Assembly: GCA_017545095.1 (NCBI GenBank)
Contig: JAFYCU010000163.1
Span: 1 to 15,698, forward strand
Length of the DNA stretch: 15,698 nucleotides
Origin: Muribaculaceae bacterium
GTDB taxonomy: Bacteria; Bacteroidota; Bacteroidia; Bacteroidales; Muribaculaceae
Direction: 5' to 3'
A program made the translations under genes and the position numbers. Under the pieces are notes generated by a model. The model was not told the DNA's origin. It saw only the letters and a program-made list of their open reading frames with translations, and searched no databases. This document shows positions 1-7,070 of this stretch, piece by piece (position 1 is the stretch's first letter; each line of letters opens with the position of its first letter).

Positions 1-806
1 ATGCTGGCCATGCCTATGTCCTGAATCACGCGCAGGTGGGTGAGGTACTCTTGGCCGAAGGTCATCCAGAAGCGTGCCCGCTTGATGGTGGGATAGTTCA
101 GCACCAGCGACTCCAGCTCCTCGTGATACATCAGATAGCTCTCTCTGGGGCCAATCTCGGGATAGGTAAGCGGCTTATGGATTTCGAGGGCACCCGTCTG
201 CACCCATTGCCCGTCTTGCCAATAACGGCCTTTCTGCGTGATTTCGCGGATGTTAATTTCGGGGTTGAAGTTGGTGGCAAACGCCTTGCCGTGGTTGCCG
301 GCGTTGCAGTCCACGATGTCGAGGTAGTGCATCTCGCTGAAGTGATGCTTGGCGGCCCGGGCGGTGTAGATGCCGCTCACACCCGGGTCGAAGCCGCAGC
401 CCAGGATGGCTGTCAGCCCCGCCTGCTCGAAACGCTCGCGGTAGGCCCACTGCCAGCTGTACTCGAAGTGTGCCTCGTCGCGTGGCTCATAGTTGGCCGT
501 GTCCAGATAGTTCACACCGCACTTAAGGCAAGCCTCCATGATGGTGAGATCCTGATAGGGCAATGCCAAGTTGATGACCAGTTGTGGCTTGTGGCGATTG
601 AGCAATGCCACGAGCTGGTCCACATCGTCGGCATCCACTTGGTCGGTGGTGATGTTGGGTGCACCAATGGCCTGTGCCACAGCATCGCACTTGGCCTTGT
701 TGCGCGAGGCAATCACGATTTCGTTAAACACGTCGGGGTTCTGAGCGCACTTGTGCGCACACACGGTGCCCACGCCACCGCAACCAATAATAATAACTTT
801 GTTCAT
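1..806 (-). CDS. Carboxynorspermidine synthase-like saccharopine dehydrogenase family protein (partial, C-terminus off the left edge)
   Basis: Reading leftward from the ATG at 806-804, the frame stays open for 268 codons to the window edge. The N-terminus, MNKVIIIGCGGVGTVCAHKC, is a Rossmann dinucleotide-binding motif (GCGGVG at residues 8-13). Further on are GFDPGVSGIY, DCNAGNHGKAFATNFNPEIN and MTFGQEYLTHL. I recognise these as features of carboxynorspermidine/carboxyspermidine dehydrogenases (about 400 residues), which reductively condense aspartate semialdehyde with a diamine using NADPH; a decarboxylase then completes spermidine or norspermidine synthesis. This is the route known in Bacteroides. 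A classical lysine-pathway saccharopine dehydrogenase is the alternative, but the NAGNHG/NFNPEINIR block favours the polyamine enzyme. A consensus Bacteroidota promoter lies 33 bp upstream. About two thirds of the protein is present; the decarboxylase partner is not in view. Confidence 0.88.
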   Translation of the reverse strand, partial: MNKVIIIGCGGVGTVCAHKCAQNPDVFNEIVIASRNKAKCDAVAQAIGAPNITTDQVDADDVDQLVALLNRHKPQLVINLALPYQDLTIMEACLKCGVNYLDTANYEPRDEAHFEYSWQWAYRERFEQAGLTAILGCGFDPGVSGIYTARAAKHHFSEMHYLDIVDCNAGNHGKAFATNFNPEINIREITQKGRYWQDGQWVQTGALEIHKPLTYPEIGPRESYLMYHEELESLVLNYPTIKRARFWMTFGQEYLTHLRVIQDIGMAS

Positions 807-838
807 TGCATTCTCTGTTTTCAAAATAATTGACCCTG

Positions 839-870
839 CAAAGTTAGTGCAAGTTGAGCGTAAATGCAAA
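839..870 (-). promoter_or_regulatory. Bacteroidota-type promoter for the carboxynorspermidine synthase gene
   Basis: On the minus strand, TTTG (870-867) is followed by a 20-nt spacer and TAACTTTG (846-839). This matches the -33 TTTG / -7 TAnnTTTG consensus of the Bacteroidota primary sigma factor exactly. It ends 33 bp before the ATG. The wider sequence resembles the promoter of the divergent protease gene. Confidence 0.8.
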
Positions 871-930
871 TTTATTTGCTATTTGCCGGGGGTAGGAGGC
901 CTAACTTCGACCGTGGGGCACATACAGTTT

Positions 931-1163
931 CAAAAGCAAAAAACTTCGTCTTTTGTTTTGCATTGCGCTCGCTTTGCACTACCGTTGGCTGTGCCGAAGG
1001 TAGGCGGCAGCTCGGTAATGCAAAAGCAAAAAACTTCGCCTTTTGTTTTGCATTTCGCTCGCTTTGCACTACCGTTGGCTGCGCCGAAGGTAGGCGGCAG
1101 CTCGGTAATGCAAAAGCAAAAAACTTCGCCTTTTGTTTTGCATTGCGCTCGCTTTGCACTACC
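931..1163 (+). repeat. 90-bp tandem repeat array (two full copies plus a 53-bp partial) in a divergent promoter region
   Basis: Copies begin at 931, 1021 and 1111, each with CAAAAGCAAAAAACTTCG. Copies 1 and 2 differ at only three positions (949/1039, 965/1055, 992/1082). The third copy follows them through 1163 and then diverges into the protease promoter. Each copy has an A/T-rich stem, TGCAAAA-G-CAAAA pairing with TTTTG-TTTTGCA around a 9-nt loop; full copies add a second potential hairpin (CTACC...GGTAG). The period is a multiple of three, so several frames stay open on both strands. I read those as by-products and not as genes. Confidence 0.95.
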
Positions 1164-1167
1164 TTTG
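1137..1167 (+). promoter_or_regulatory. Promoter of the S41 peptidase gene, at the edge of the third repeat copy
   Basis: TTTG (1137-1140), a 19-nt spacer and TACCTTTG (1160-1167) match the Bacteroidota -33/-7 consensus. The ATG is 36 nt further on. The equivalent sites in the two full repeats (980-987 and 1070-1077) read TACCGTTG, one base away from consensus, so only the last copy carries a perfect -7 element. Confidence 0.8.
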
Positions 1168-1202
1168 CAGTTTCAAAAAAACTTTACACACATCGAAACG
1201 TG

Positions 1203-2894
1203 ATGCCAACCTTAAAACAAACCTTCCGCAGGCTGATAGCGGCTGCTGTGTTGGCCGCTGTGGCGGTGCCGTTCACCCTTGCCGAGGAGCGCAAGGAAGT
1301 GGGCGAGGCTGCCATTGTGCGCAACCTCGACTTGTTCAATGCCCTTTACAAGGAGCTGAACACCTACTACGTGGACACCATCGATGCCCAGAAAGCCATC
1401 GAGACGGCCATCGATGCCATGCTCGATGAGGTGGACCCTTATACTGAATTTATCCGCGCCAAAGACCGCGACGACTTCCAAATCATCAGCACGGGCGAAT
1501 ATGGCGGCATAGGCAGCTACATCCAGCAGCGCAACAAGCCGGTGAAGGGAGTCTATATCACCGGCCCATACGAGAACAGTCCGGCCGCGAAAGCCGGAGT
1601 GCGCAGCGGTGACCGCATCGTGGCCATCGACGGCGACACCGTGACGGGCTGGACCAGCGACCAGGTGAGTGCCAAGCTCAAGGGGCTCATGGGCACGCAG
1701 CTGCGGCTCACCGTGGCTCGACCCTACTGCGGCTCCGACAGCATGAAGCATTTCACCATCACGCGTGAAACCATCAAGATTCCGCCGGTGCCCTACTATG
1801 GCGTTACCCGTGGCAGCGTGGGGTACATCAACCTAACCACGTTCAACGAGCACTCGTTTCAACAGGTGCGTGATGCCGTGGTGGAGCTAAAGAAAAACCC
1901 CGCTGTGAAAAGCCTCGTGCTCGACCTGCGCGGCAATGGCGGCGGACTCATGGAAAGCGCCGTGCAGATTGTGGGTCTGTTTGTGCCCAAAGGCACGCTG
2001 GTGGTGACGATGCGCGGTCGTGACAAGCAGAGCGAGAAATCCTACAAGACCACGCAGGACCCTATCGACACCCGCATTCCGCTGGCGGTGCTTGTCGACG
2101 GCGGCTCGGCATCGTCGGCCGAAATCACCGCCGGGGCATTGCAGGACCTCGACCGCGCCGTGGTGATTGGCAGCCGGTCGTTTGGCAAGGGACTGGTGCA
2201 GAGTGTGAGGCCGTTGCCCTTCGACGGCACCCTGAAGGTGACCATCGCCAAATATTACATCCCCAGCGGCCGACTCATCCAAGAGATTGACTACTCGAAA
2301 CGCGGAGCCGACGGCACCTACCAGCGAGTGCCCGACAGCCTGACCCGCGTGTTCCACACCGCCCACGGCCGCGAGGTGCGCGAGGGAGGCGGCATCACGC
2401 CCGATATCAAAGTGGACTATCCCGAGCTCACCCGCCTCACCTACAATATCGTGCGCGACAACTGGGCCTTTGACTTCGTCACCAAATATGCCGCCGAGCA
2501 TCCCAGCATCGACCCTCCGGCCACCTTCGAGGTGACCGACACCATCTTCAACGAGTTCAAACGTTTCATCGACCCCGAGCGTTTCCAATACGACAAGGTG
2601 TGCGAGACCGGGTTGGAAAACCTGCGCAAATCGGCCAAGGCCGAGGGCTACCTCAACGATGCCACGCAAGCCGCCTTCGACCAGCTGGCCACGCTGCTGC
2701 GGCACGACCTGGACCACGACCTGGACCAGCACCGCGACGAGATAGCGAAGCTGCTGGCGCAGGAACTCATGACGCGCTACTACTACCAAGCCGGCGATGT
2801 GGAATATGACGCTCGCCACGACGAGACCCTGGACCGCGCAGCCGAAGTGCTGTCGAATCCTACCGAGCTGCGGCGCATCCTGCACCTGAAATAA
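1203..2894 (+). CDS. S41-family C-terminal processing peptidase (Ctp/Prc-like) with PDZ domain
   Basis: A 563-residue exported serine protease. Residues 1-27 form a signal peptide (RR, then an Ala/Val-rich core, ending TLA-EER). A helical N-terminal segment is followed by a PDZ domain at about 93-175 (NSPAAKAGVRSGDRIVAIDG) and the S41 core at about 200-400. The catalytic serine is S304 in DGGSASSAE, with K329 in SFGKGLVQS and Q333. The Ser-to-Lys spacing of 25 and Gln at Lys+4 match the CtpB Ser-Lys-Gln triad. Such proteases trim or degrade envelope proteins from their C-termini. The last roughly 110 residues, helical and charged, lie beyond the protease core and I do not recognise them. The frame is open upstream through the repeat array, but the ATG at 1203 follows the promoter and gives an intact signal peptide. 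Confidence 0.95.
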   Translation: MPTLKQTFRRLIAAAVLAAVAVPFTLAEERKEVGEAAIVRNLDLFNALYKELNTYYVDTIDAQKAIETAIDAMLDEVDPYTEFIRAKDRDDFQIISTGEYGGIGSYIQQRNKPVKGVYITGPYENSPAAKAGVRSGDRIVAIDGDTVTGWTSDQVSAKLKGLMGTQLRLTVARPYCGSDSMKHFTITRETIKIPPVPYYGVTRGSVGYINLTTFNEHSFQQVRDAVVELKKNPAVKSLVLDLRGNGGGLMESAVQIVGLFVPKGTLVVTMRGRDKQSEKSYKTTQDPIDTRIPLAVLVDGGSASSAEITAGALQDLDRAVVIGSRSFGKGLVQSVRPLPFDGTLKVTIAKYYIPSGRLIQEIDYSKRGADGTYQRVPDSLTRVFHTAHGREVREGGGITPDIKVDYPELTRLTYNIVRDNWAFDFVTKYAAEHPSIDPPATFEVTDTIFNEFKRFIDPERFQYDKVCETGLENLRKSAKAEGYLNDATQAAFDQLATLLRHDLDHDLDQHRDEIAKLLAQELMTRYYYQAGDVEYDARHDETLDRAAEVLSNPTELRRILHLK

Positions 2895-2911
2895 CAGCCA
2901 TCGGGGGGCTG
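2895..2911 (+). terminator. Weak hairpin directly after the S41 peptidase stop codon
   Basis: CAGCC (2895-2899) and GGCTG (2907-2911) can pair around a 7-nt loop, starting at the base after the TAA. There is no following T-run, so terminator function is a guess from position only. The rest of the gap to 3129 is AT-rich, with no gene seen. Confidence 0.25.
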
Positions 2912-3117
2912 ATGTGGATATTAGACCGAAGAACACGAGCCTTTGACTGCGGTTGGCATAGAAACATCAGGTTTTTATTATCAACCGTTTTGAGGGTATG
3001 CTATTCTCCCGATATTTTGGGTTGAAATGGCGACGAGGCATGGCTCGTTGTGGATGAGTGATTTGGTAATTTGTTCTAATTGTAGATATTCAAGCATCCA
3101 GTATCAAAAATTATTCG

Positions 3118-3125
3118 TACCTTTG
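3118..3125 (+). promoter_or_regulatory. -7 promoter element abutting the kdsD start
   Basis: TACCTTTG matches the Bacteroidota -7 consensus and is followed by CAG, as in the protease promoter. It ends only 4 nt before the ATG at 3130. No clear TTTG lies 19-21 nt upstream. Transcription from it would give a leaderless or almost leaderless mRNA. Confidence 0.6.
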
Positions 3126-3129
3126 CAGA

Positions 3130-3729
3130 ATGGATATCAAACAATCAATGCGAGAAATACTGGAGGCAGAGAGCCGCGCTGTGGCGCAGATTCCTGTCAC
3201 CGACGGATATGAGCAGGCTATCGAATTGATAGTGAACCATGTGCACAACAACGGCGGCAAGCTGGTGACCTCGGGCATGGGGAAATGCGGCCAGATTGCC
3301 AACAATATCGCCACCACCTTTTCATCGACGGGCATCCCGGCTGTGTTTCTGCATCCGAGCGAGGCTCAGCACGGCGACTTGGGTGTGCTGCAACCTGGCG
3401 ATGTGATGCTGCTGTTATCCAACTCGGGCCGCACGAGCGAAATTGTGGCGCTAGTGGAGCTGGCGCACGCCCTCTATCCCCAAGTGCCGTGCATCGTGAT
3501 CACCGGCAACGCGCAAAGCGAGCTGGCCCAGCGCGCCGATGTGTGCCTGTGGACCGGCGGAGCTCCCGAGGTGTGTCCGTTGGGGCTCACACCCACCACG
3601 TCGACCACCATGATGACCGTGATGGGCGATGTGCTGGTGGTGAACACCATGCGTGCCACAGGCTTCACCCGCGAAGACTACGCCAAGCGGCATCATGGCG
3701 GATATCTGGGGCAGAAAAGCAGGCAATAG
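3130..3729 (+). CDS. kdsD: Arabinose-5-phosphate isomerase, SIS domain only
   Basis: A 199-residue single SIS-domain protein. It interconverts D-ribulose 5-phosphate and D-arabinose 5-phosphate, the first step of Kdo synthesis for lipopolysaccharide. KdsD/GutQ signatures are clear: SGMGKCGQIANNIA (48-61), HPSEAQHGDLG (75-85), SNSGRTSEI (97-105), PLGLTPTTSTT (150-160) followed by VMGD, and RHHGGYLG (187-194), where H188 lines up with the catalytic His of E. coli KdsD. E. coli KdsD has two C-terminal CBS domains; these are absent here, and a SIS-only form is known from Bacteroides. Because the -7 promoter element abuts this ATG, the Met at 3148 (residue 7) is an alternative start giving 193 residues. 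It heads an apparent operon with the next two genes. 6-phospho-3-hexuloisomerase is a less likely alternative. Confidence 0.92.
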   Translation: MDIKQSMREILEAESRAVAQIPVTDGYEQAIELIVNHVHNNGGKLVTSGMGKCGQIANNIATTFSSTGIPAVFLHPSEAQHGDLGVLQPGDVMLLLSNSGRTSEIVALVELAHALYPQVPCIVITGNAQSELAQRADVCLWTGGAPEVCPLGLTPTTSTTMMTVMGDVLVVNTMRATGFTREDYAKRHHGGYLGQKSRQ

Positions 3730-3792
3730 CACGGCATGATTTCCGACGACAGAGCAGAAGCCAAAGTGAAAACTGAAAAAAACAACTGTGTG

Positions 3793-4737
3793 ATGCGAAA
3801 AATCATAGCAATAGGAGAATCGGTGCTCGACACCCTGTTCCACGGCAGCCAGCCTGTGAAAGCGTTTGTGGGTGGTCGCGTGGCCAATGCAGCCGCCTCG
3901 CTGGCCAGCACCGGTGTGCCATGCCACATGGTGAGCGAGTGCACCACCGACCGCGTGGGCGACATCATCATCGACTTCCTCACCAGCCACGGCGTGGACG
4001 TGACCTCGGTGGACCGTTATCCCGACGGAGCCACGCGGCTCTCGGCCATCTTCGACGATGGCGAGTGCCAACAAATCGTGAACTACGGGGCCTATCCCAA
4101 GCAACGCTTCGATGTGGTGTGGCCGCGCATCGATGAGAACGACATCGTGCTCATCGGGTCGCTCTATGCGGTGGACCTGCCGCAGCGCGCCCGGTTGCTG
4201 GAGCTGCTGAAATATGCCACCGAGCGCAAGGCCATCATCGTGTATCTGCCCGGGTTGCAGCACGGCATCAGTTTCCGCATCACCCACGTGATGCCGCATT
4301 TGCTCGAGAACATGGAACTGTCGGCGCGGGTGGTGGCCACCAGCGCCGACATTGCCACCATCTTCCCCGGCGAGACCAGCGAGGAGTGCTTCCACAACCA
4401 CATCAGCTTCTACGACAACACCTTTGTGTACGTCGATAGTGCCACGTCGCACATCACCGTGTACACCGGCAACCGCCGGCACACCTTTGCCGGCACGGGT
4501 TCTGCCCCGGCCAACCTGCTGGGCTGGCAGTCGGGACTCACGGCAGGCATCATTCATCAGCTGCTTGTTCGCTGCGTCACCCTCACCGAGCTGCACCAGC
4601 TCACGCAGGAGCAGTGGCGCGGCATCCTGGACGAGGCCCGGCGGTGGGCCGACGACAGCCAGCACAGCCCCGACAACACCATCACATCGGCCTTGGCCGC
4701 CCAGGCCCGGCAACAATTGGCAACATCACCGGCATGA
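3793..4737 (+). CDS. PfkB/ribokinase-fold protein lacking kinase catalytic motifs (probable pseudokinase)
   Basis: A 314-residue protein with the PfkB fold. The N-terminus MRKIIAIGESVLDTLF and the sugar-binding GG region (VGGRVANAAASLASTGVP, about 26-43) are family-like. The C-terminal signature that should read GAGD, with Asp as catalytic base, is here GTGSAPAN (DNA 4494-4517), so Asp is replaced by Ser. The usual D-x-N-x-R strand in the middle of the fold reads VYLPGLQHGISF, and the following N-x-x-E-type motif is also not visible. Catalysis as a sugar kinase is therefore doubtful, and a binding or regulatory role is possible. I chose the ATG at 3793 because it starts at the first strand of the fold; the in-frame ATG at 3736 would add 19 polar residues. 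It lies 63 nt after kdsD and overlaps the next start by ATGA. Confidence 0.8.
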   Translation: MRKIIAIGESVLDTLFHGSQPVKAFVGGRVANAAASLASTGVPCHMVSECTTDRVGDIIIDFLTSHGVDVTSVDRYPDGATRLSAIFDDGECQQIVNYGAYPKQRFDVVWPRIDENDIVLIGSLYAVDLPQRARLLELLKYATERKAIIVYLPGLQHGISFRITHVMPHLLENMELSARVVATSADIATIFPGETSEECFHNHISFYDNTFVYVDSATSHITVYTGNRRHTFAGTGSAPANLLGWQSGLTAGIIHQLLVRCVTLTELHQLTQEQWRGILDEARRWADDSQHSPDNTITSALAAQARQQLATSPA

Positions 4738-5729
4738 ACCCACTGCTCATCAATGTGAGTTTTCCGCGCTTGCGCAGCGACATGACCATCGCCCAAGCAC
4801 AGATTGAACGTAGCGGAGAACTGCCGCCCACCGACGGGCTTCCGCCCCACGTGGTGCTCGACATCACCATGACCTACGTGCGCTTTCTGATGGCCGACCA
4901 CCGCACTGCGCAGGCCGAGCAAGTGACCGACTACCTCGTGTATGCCGACGAGGCCGACGACATGCCGACACACTACATTGCCTGGCTGTGGCTGGCCCGC
5001 ATGACCCTGTTTATCGAGCGCAACCAGCACACCCTGGCCTTAGGGTGCGCCGAGAACGCACTCACACACCTCGCCAATATGGGCGGGAAAAAGAGCGACG
5101 ACTTTCTGGCTCTGGTGGCCAGCACGCTCTACAACCTAGCGCACACCCATCATGCCACCGGCGACAACAGCCGGGCAGCCAAAGAGCTCACCCATGCGCA
5201 GAAGCTGTTTGAACGGCTGGCCAAGAAAGACGAGGCACGCTTCTCGGCCATGCTGCTCTATGCCGTGCAGGCATCGACCGAGATCATCCAGTCGCGCACC
5301 AAGCAGATGAACGTGCTGGAACACTACCAGCAAGCCACCGAGCTCTACACGCAGCAGCTCACCACCGGCGATGAGAACCAGACTCGCGAGGCGATGAACA
5401 GCCTCGTGGACACGCTCAAAAAAGAGGGCGACATCCTGCTGGAGATGGGCAACGGCCGCCATGCCGTGAAATACTACACCAAGGCCCTTCGCTATCAGAA
5501 AAAACTGGGCGACCCGCTGGGTCTGCGCGAGCTGCAACTCTCGATAGGGATGGCCAAGGCCCTGCAACGGCTCACCGGCCGACGTGCCGCCGCCGAACAG
5601 CTCCTCACCTCGCTGCTTCCACTGGCACGACGGCTGCACGCCAGCAACGAGGTAATCGAAATAGAGAACCTGCTTGCGGGCAAAAATAGGAATTTCAACA
5701 TCATGAACTTGCTCAAGAGTATCTTTTGA
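4734..5729 (+). CDS. Helical-repeat (TPR-like) protein of unknown function
   Basis: A 331-residue protein without signal peptide or membrane segments, so probably cytoplasmic. I do not recognise the family. From about residue 40 it is almost entirely helical, with TPR-like pairs. Examples are LVASTLYNLAHTHHATGDNS followed by RAAKELTHAQKLFERLA, and GDILLEMGNGRHAVKYYTKA followed by LRYQKKLGDPLGLREL. These resemble TPR motifs with the W/G/Y/A/P pattern partly conserved. The first 35 residues are distinct and may be a separate element. The ATG overlaps the stop of the PfkB-like gene (ATGA at 4734-4737), implying translational coupling and perhaps roughly matched amounts. The context suggests a scaffold or partner for KdsD or the pseudokinase, but that is inference only. 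Confidence 0.8.
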   Translation: MNPLLINVSFPRLRSDMTIAQAQIERSGELPPTDGLPPHVVLDITMTYVRFLMADHRTAQAEQVTDYLVYADEADDMPTHYIAWLWLARMTLFIERNQHTLALGCAENALTHLANMGGKKSDDFLALVASTLYNLAHTHHATGDNSRAAKELTHAQKLFERLAKKDEARFSAMLLYAVQASTEIIQSRTKQMNVLEHYQQATELYTQQLTTGDENQTREAMNSLVDTLKKEGDILLEMGNGRHAVKYYTKALRYQKKLGDPLGLRELQLSIGMAKALQRLTGRRAAAEQLLTSLLPLARRLHASNEVIEIENLLAGKNRNFNIMNLLKSIF

Positions 5730-6098
5730 GCACATATCGCAATTCGTGACGTGTGAAGAATAAATTGGGAAAATTAGGCACAAGAACATAAGTCTATTAT
5801 TATCAATATTTTGCTTTCATTCTTGAGCTTTTGTTTAGGCACTGTAACGCTTGGTATGGGTGTTTTAGACTAAAAGGAAGACAAGATTCATAAACAATGA
5901 TATGCGTATTTGCAGGTAAGTTATTTATTGTTAGCAAGTTTAGATGGTTTTAACATCTTTAAATCGTTCTATTTTTTGATCCTTATGTTCTTTTAGTCTG
6001 ATCAACCACCCACACGATTCATTATAGAGCTTCTGTTTAATTATGCCGAAAATCGCGCCAAGTTGTTTTTTCACAATCACTTATCACCCAACGTCAGG
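5730..6098. other. AT-rich intergenic region, no gene seen
   Basis: This 369-bp stretch is much richer in A/T than its flanks. It holds a 10-bp inverted repeat, AGACTAAAAG at 5867-5876 and CTTTTAGTCT at 5990-5999, and a small AGATG/CATCT hairpin near 5942-5957. I see no convincing TAnnTTTG promoter for the gene downstream; a lone TTTG within GTATTTGCAG near 5907-5915 is the closest. No tRNA-like fold was found by eye. Confidence 0.6.
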
Positions 6099-6953
6099 AT
6101 GAAACGGTTCTATATAGTGGATGCCTTCACCCACGAGGCATTTGGCGGCAATCCCGCCGGTGTGGTGCTGCTCGACGACGACGCATGGCCCGGCAGCCGC
6201 CTCATGGAGCAAGTGGCAGCCGAGCTGCGCTACAGCGAGACGGCCTTTGTGCGCCAGCTCGATGCCACACGCTACGAGTTGCGCTACTTCACCCCCTGCT
6301 GCGAAGTGGATGTGTGCGGCCATGCCACCATCGCCGCCTTTGGTGTACTGCGCCACGAAGGGCTTGTGCTCGATGGCGCACGATGCCAATGCAACACACG
6401 CGCCGGCCAGCTGGAGGTGACCGCAGGCGACCAAGTGATGATGACCATGGCCCCGCCAGTGGTGAAGCCCGCGAGCATCGATGCGGCACAGCTACACCGC
6501 ATCATCGACAGCACCAACACCGCGACCCTATGGCCCGGATGGCCCATCGAAGCGGTATCGACGGGATTACCCGACATCATCCTGCCCGTGGCCGATGTGA
6601 AAACGCTGAACGCGCTCCGTCCCGACATGGAGTCGCTGGCGGCCCTCAGCGAGCAGCTTGGCGTGGTGGGCGTGCACGCTTTCGCCTTCCGCCAAGACTC
6701 ATTCACCGCCCATGTGCGCAATTTTGCCCCCCGCTACGGCATTCCCGAAGAGGCCGCCACAGGAACTGCCAATGCCGCCCTCACGCACTATCTGCGCCGG
6801 CACAGCCTTGCGGGCGATTGCGAGGAGTGCCGCTTTGTGCAAGGCGAAGCCATGCGGCGCACCTCGGTGGTGCAGACCGTCGTCGCCGACGATGGCACCA
6901 TAGGCGTGGGCGGGCAATACTGCATCGTGGCACAAGGCGAGCTGATGGTATGA
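6099..6953 (+). CDS. PhzF-family isomerase/epimerase-like protein
   Basis: A 284-residue protein of the PhzF family, which shares the diaminopimelate epimerase fold of two similar half-barrels. The N-terminal signature DAFTHEAFGGNPAGVVLL (8-25) is intact. E47 in YSETAF corresponds to the PhzF catalytic acid. The block FTPCCEVDVCGHATIAAFG (64-82) and the second-half motif EEAATGTANAAL are typical. The family includes the phenazine isomerase and many proteins of unknown substrate. There are no phenazine genes here, so the substrate is unknown. The ATG at 6099 is preferred because the family starts with MK-x-F/Y-x-VDAF; an upstream TTG (6063) would add an atypical extension. The gene may be cotranscribed with the RNase H gene 117 bp downstream. 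Confidence 0.9.
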   Translation: MKRFYIVDAFTHEAFGGNPAGVVLLDDDAWPGSRLMEQVAAELRYSETAFVRQLDATRYELRYFTPCCEVDVCGHATIAAFGVLRHEGLVLDGARCQCNTRAGQLEVTAGDQVMMTMAPPVVKPASIDAAQLHRIIDSTNTATLWPGWPIEAVSTGLPDIILPVADVKTLNALRPDMESLAALSEQLGVVGVHAFAFRQDSFTAHVRNFAPRYGIPEEAATGTANAALTHYLRRHSLAGDCEECRFVQGEAMRRTSVVQTVVADDGTIGVGGQYCIVAQGELMV

Positions 6954-6966
6954 AACTAAGCTACAA

Positions 6967-6993
6967 GTGACGAGTCATGAGTTATGAGTGACG
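6967..6993 (+). repeat. Short degenerate repeat between the PhzF and RNase H genes
   Basis: GTGACGAGTCATGAGTTATG runs into AGTGACGA, with GTGACGA at both ends and ATGAGT-type units between. It resembles the low-complexity patches near the lipoprotein and symporter genes. No function is evident. Confidence 0.4.
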
Positions 6994-7070
6994 AACTTGC
7001 TTGCATTAAAACATAAAACAACTGGAAACCAAAAGATTGCGAAAAGAGTTATCGGGTAGAACTAAGTGTT

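Noticed and set aside
36..833. Plus-strand 265-codon open frame at the left edge
   Set aside because: It is antisense to the clearly recognisable saccharopine dehydrogenase-family gene, and its translation shows no family motifs.
931..1163. CRISPR-like array
   Set aside because: The units are contiguous 90-bp tandem copies with no variable spacers and no cas genes nearby.
864..1202. In-frame extension upstream of the S41 protease, and a repetitive minus-strand frame at 872-1159 encoding QSERNAKQKAKFF-type units
   Set aside because: The 90-bp repeat length is divisible by three, so frames stay open by construction. The promoter and signal peptide support the ATG at 1203, and the minus-strand frame overlaps promoter elements.
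3027..3212. Small 61-codon plus-strand frame across the kdsD promoter
   Set aside because: It overlaps the start of kdsD in another frame, includes the promoter element, and has no recognisable features.
3451..4716. 421-codon minus-strand open frame opposite kdsD and the PfkB-like gene
   Set aside because: It spans two recognisable plus-strand genes, and its His/Gly/Val-rich composition is typical of an antisense shadow.
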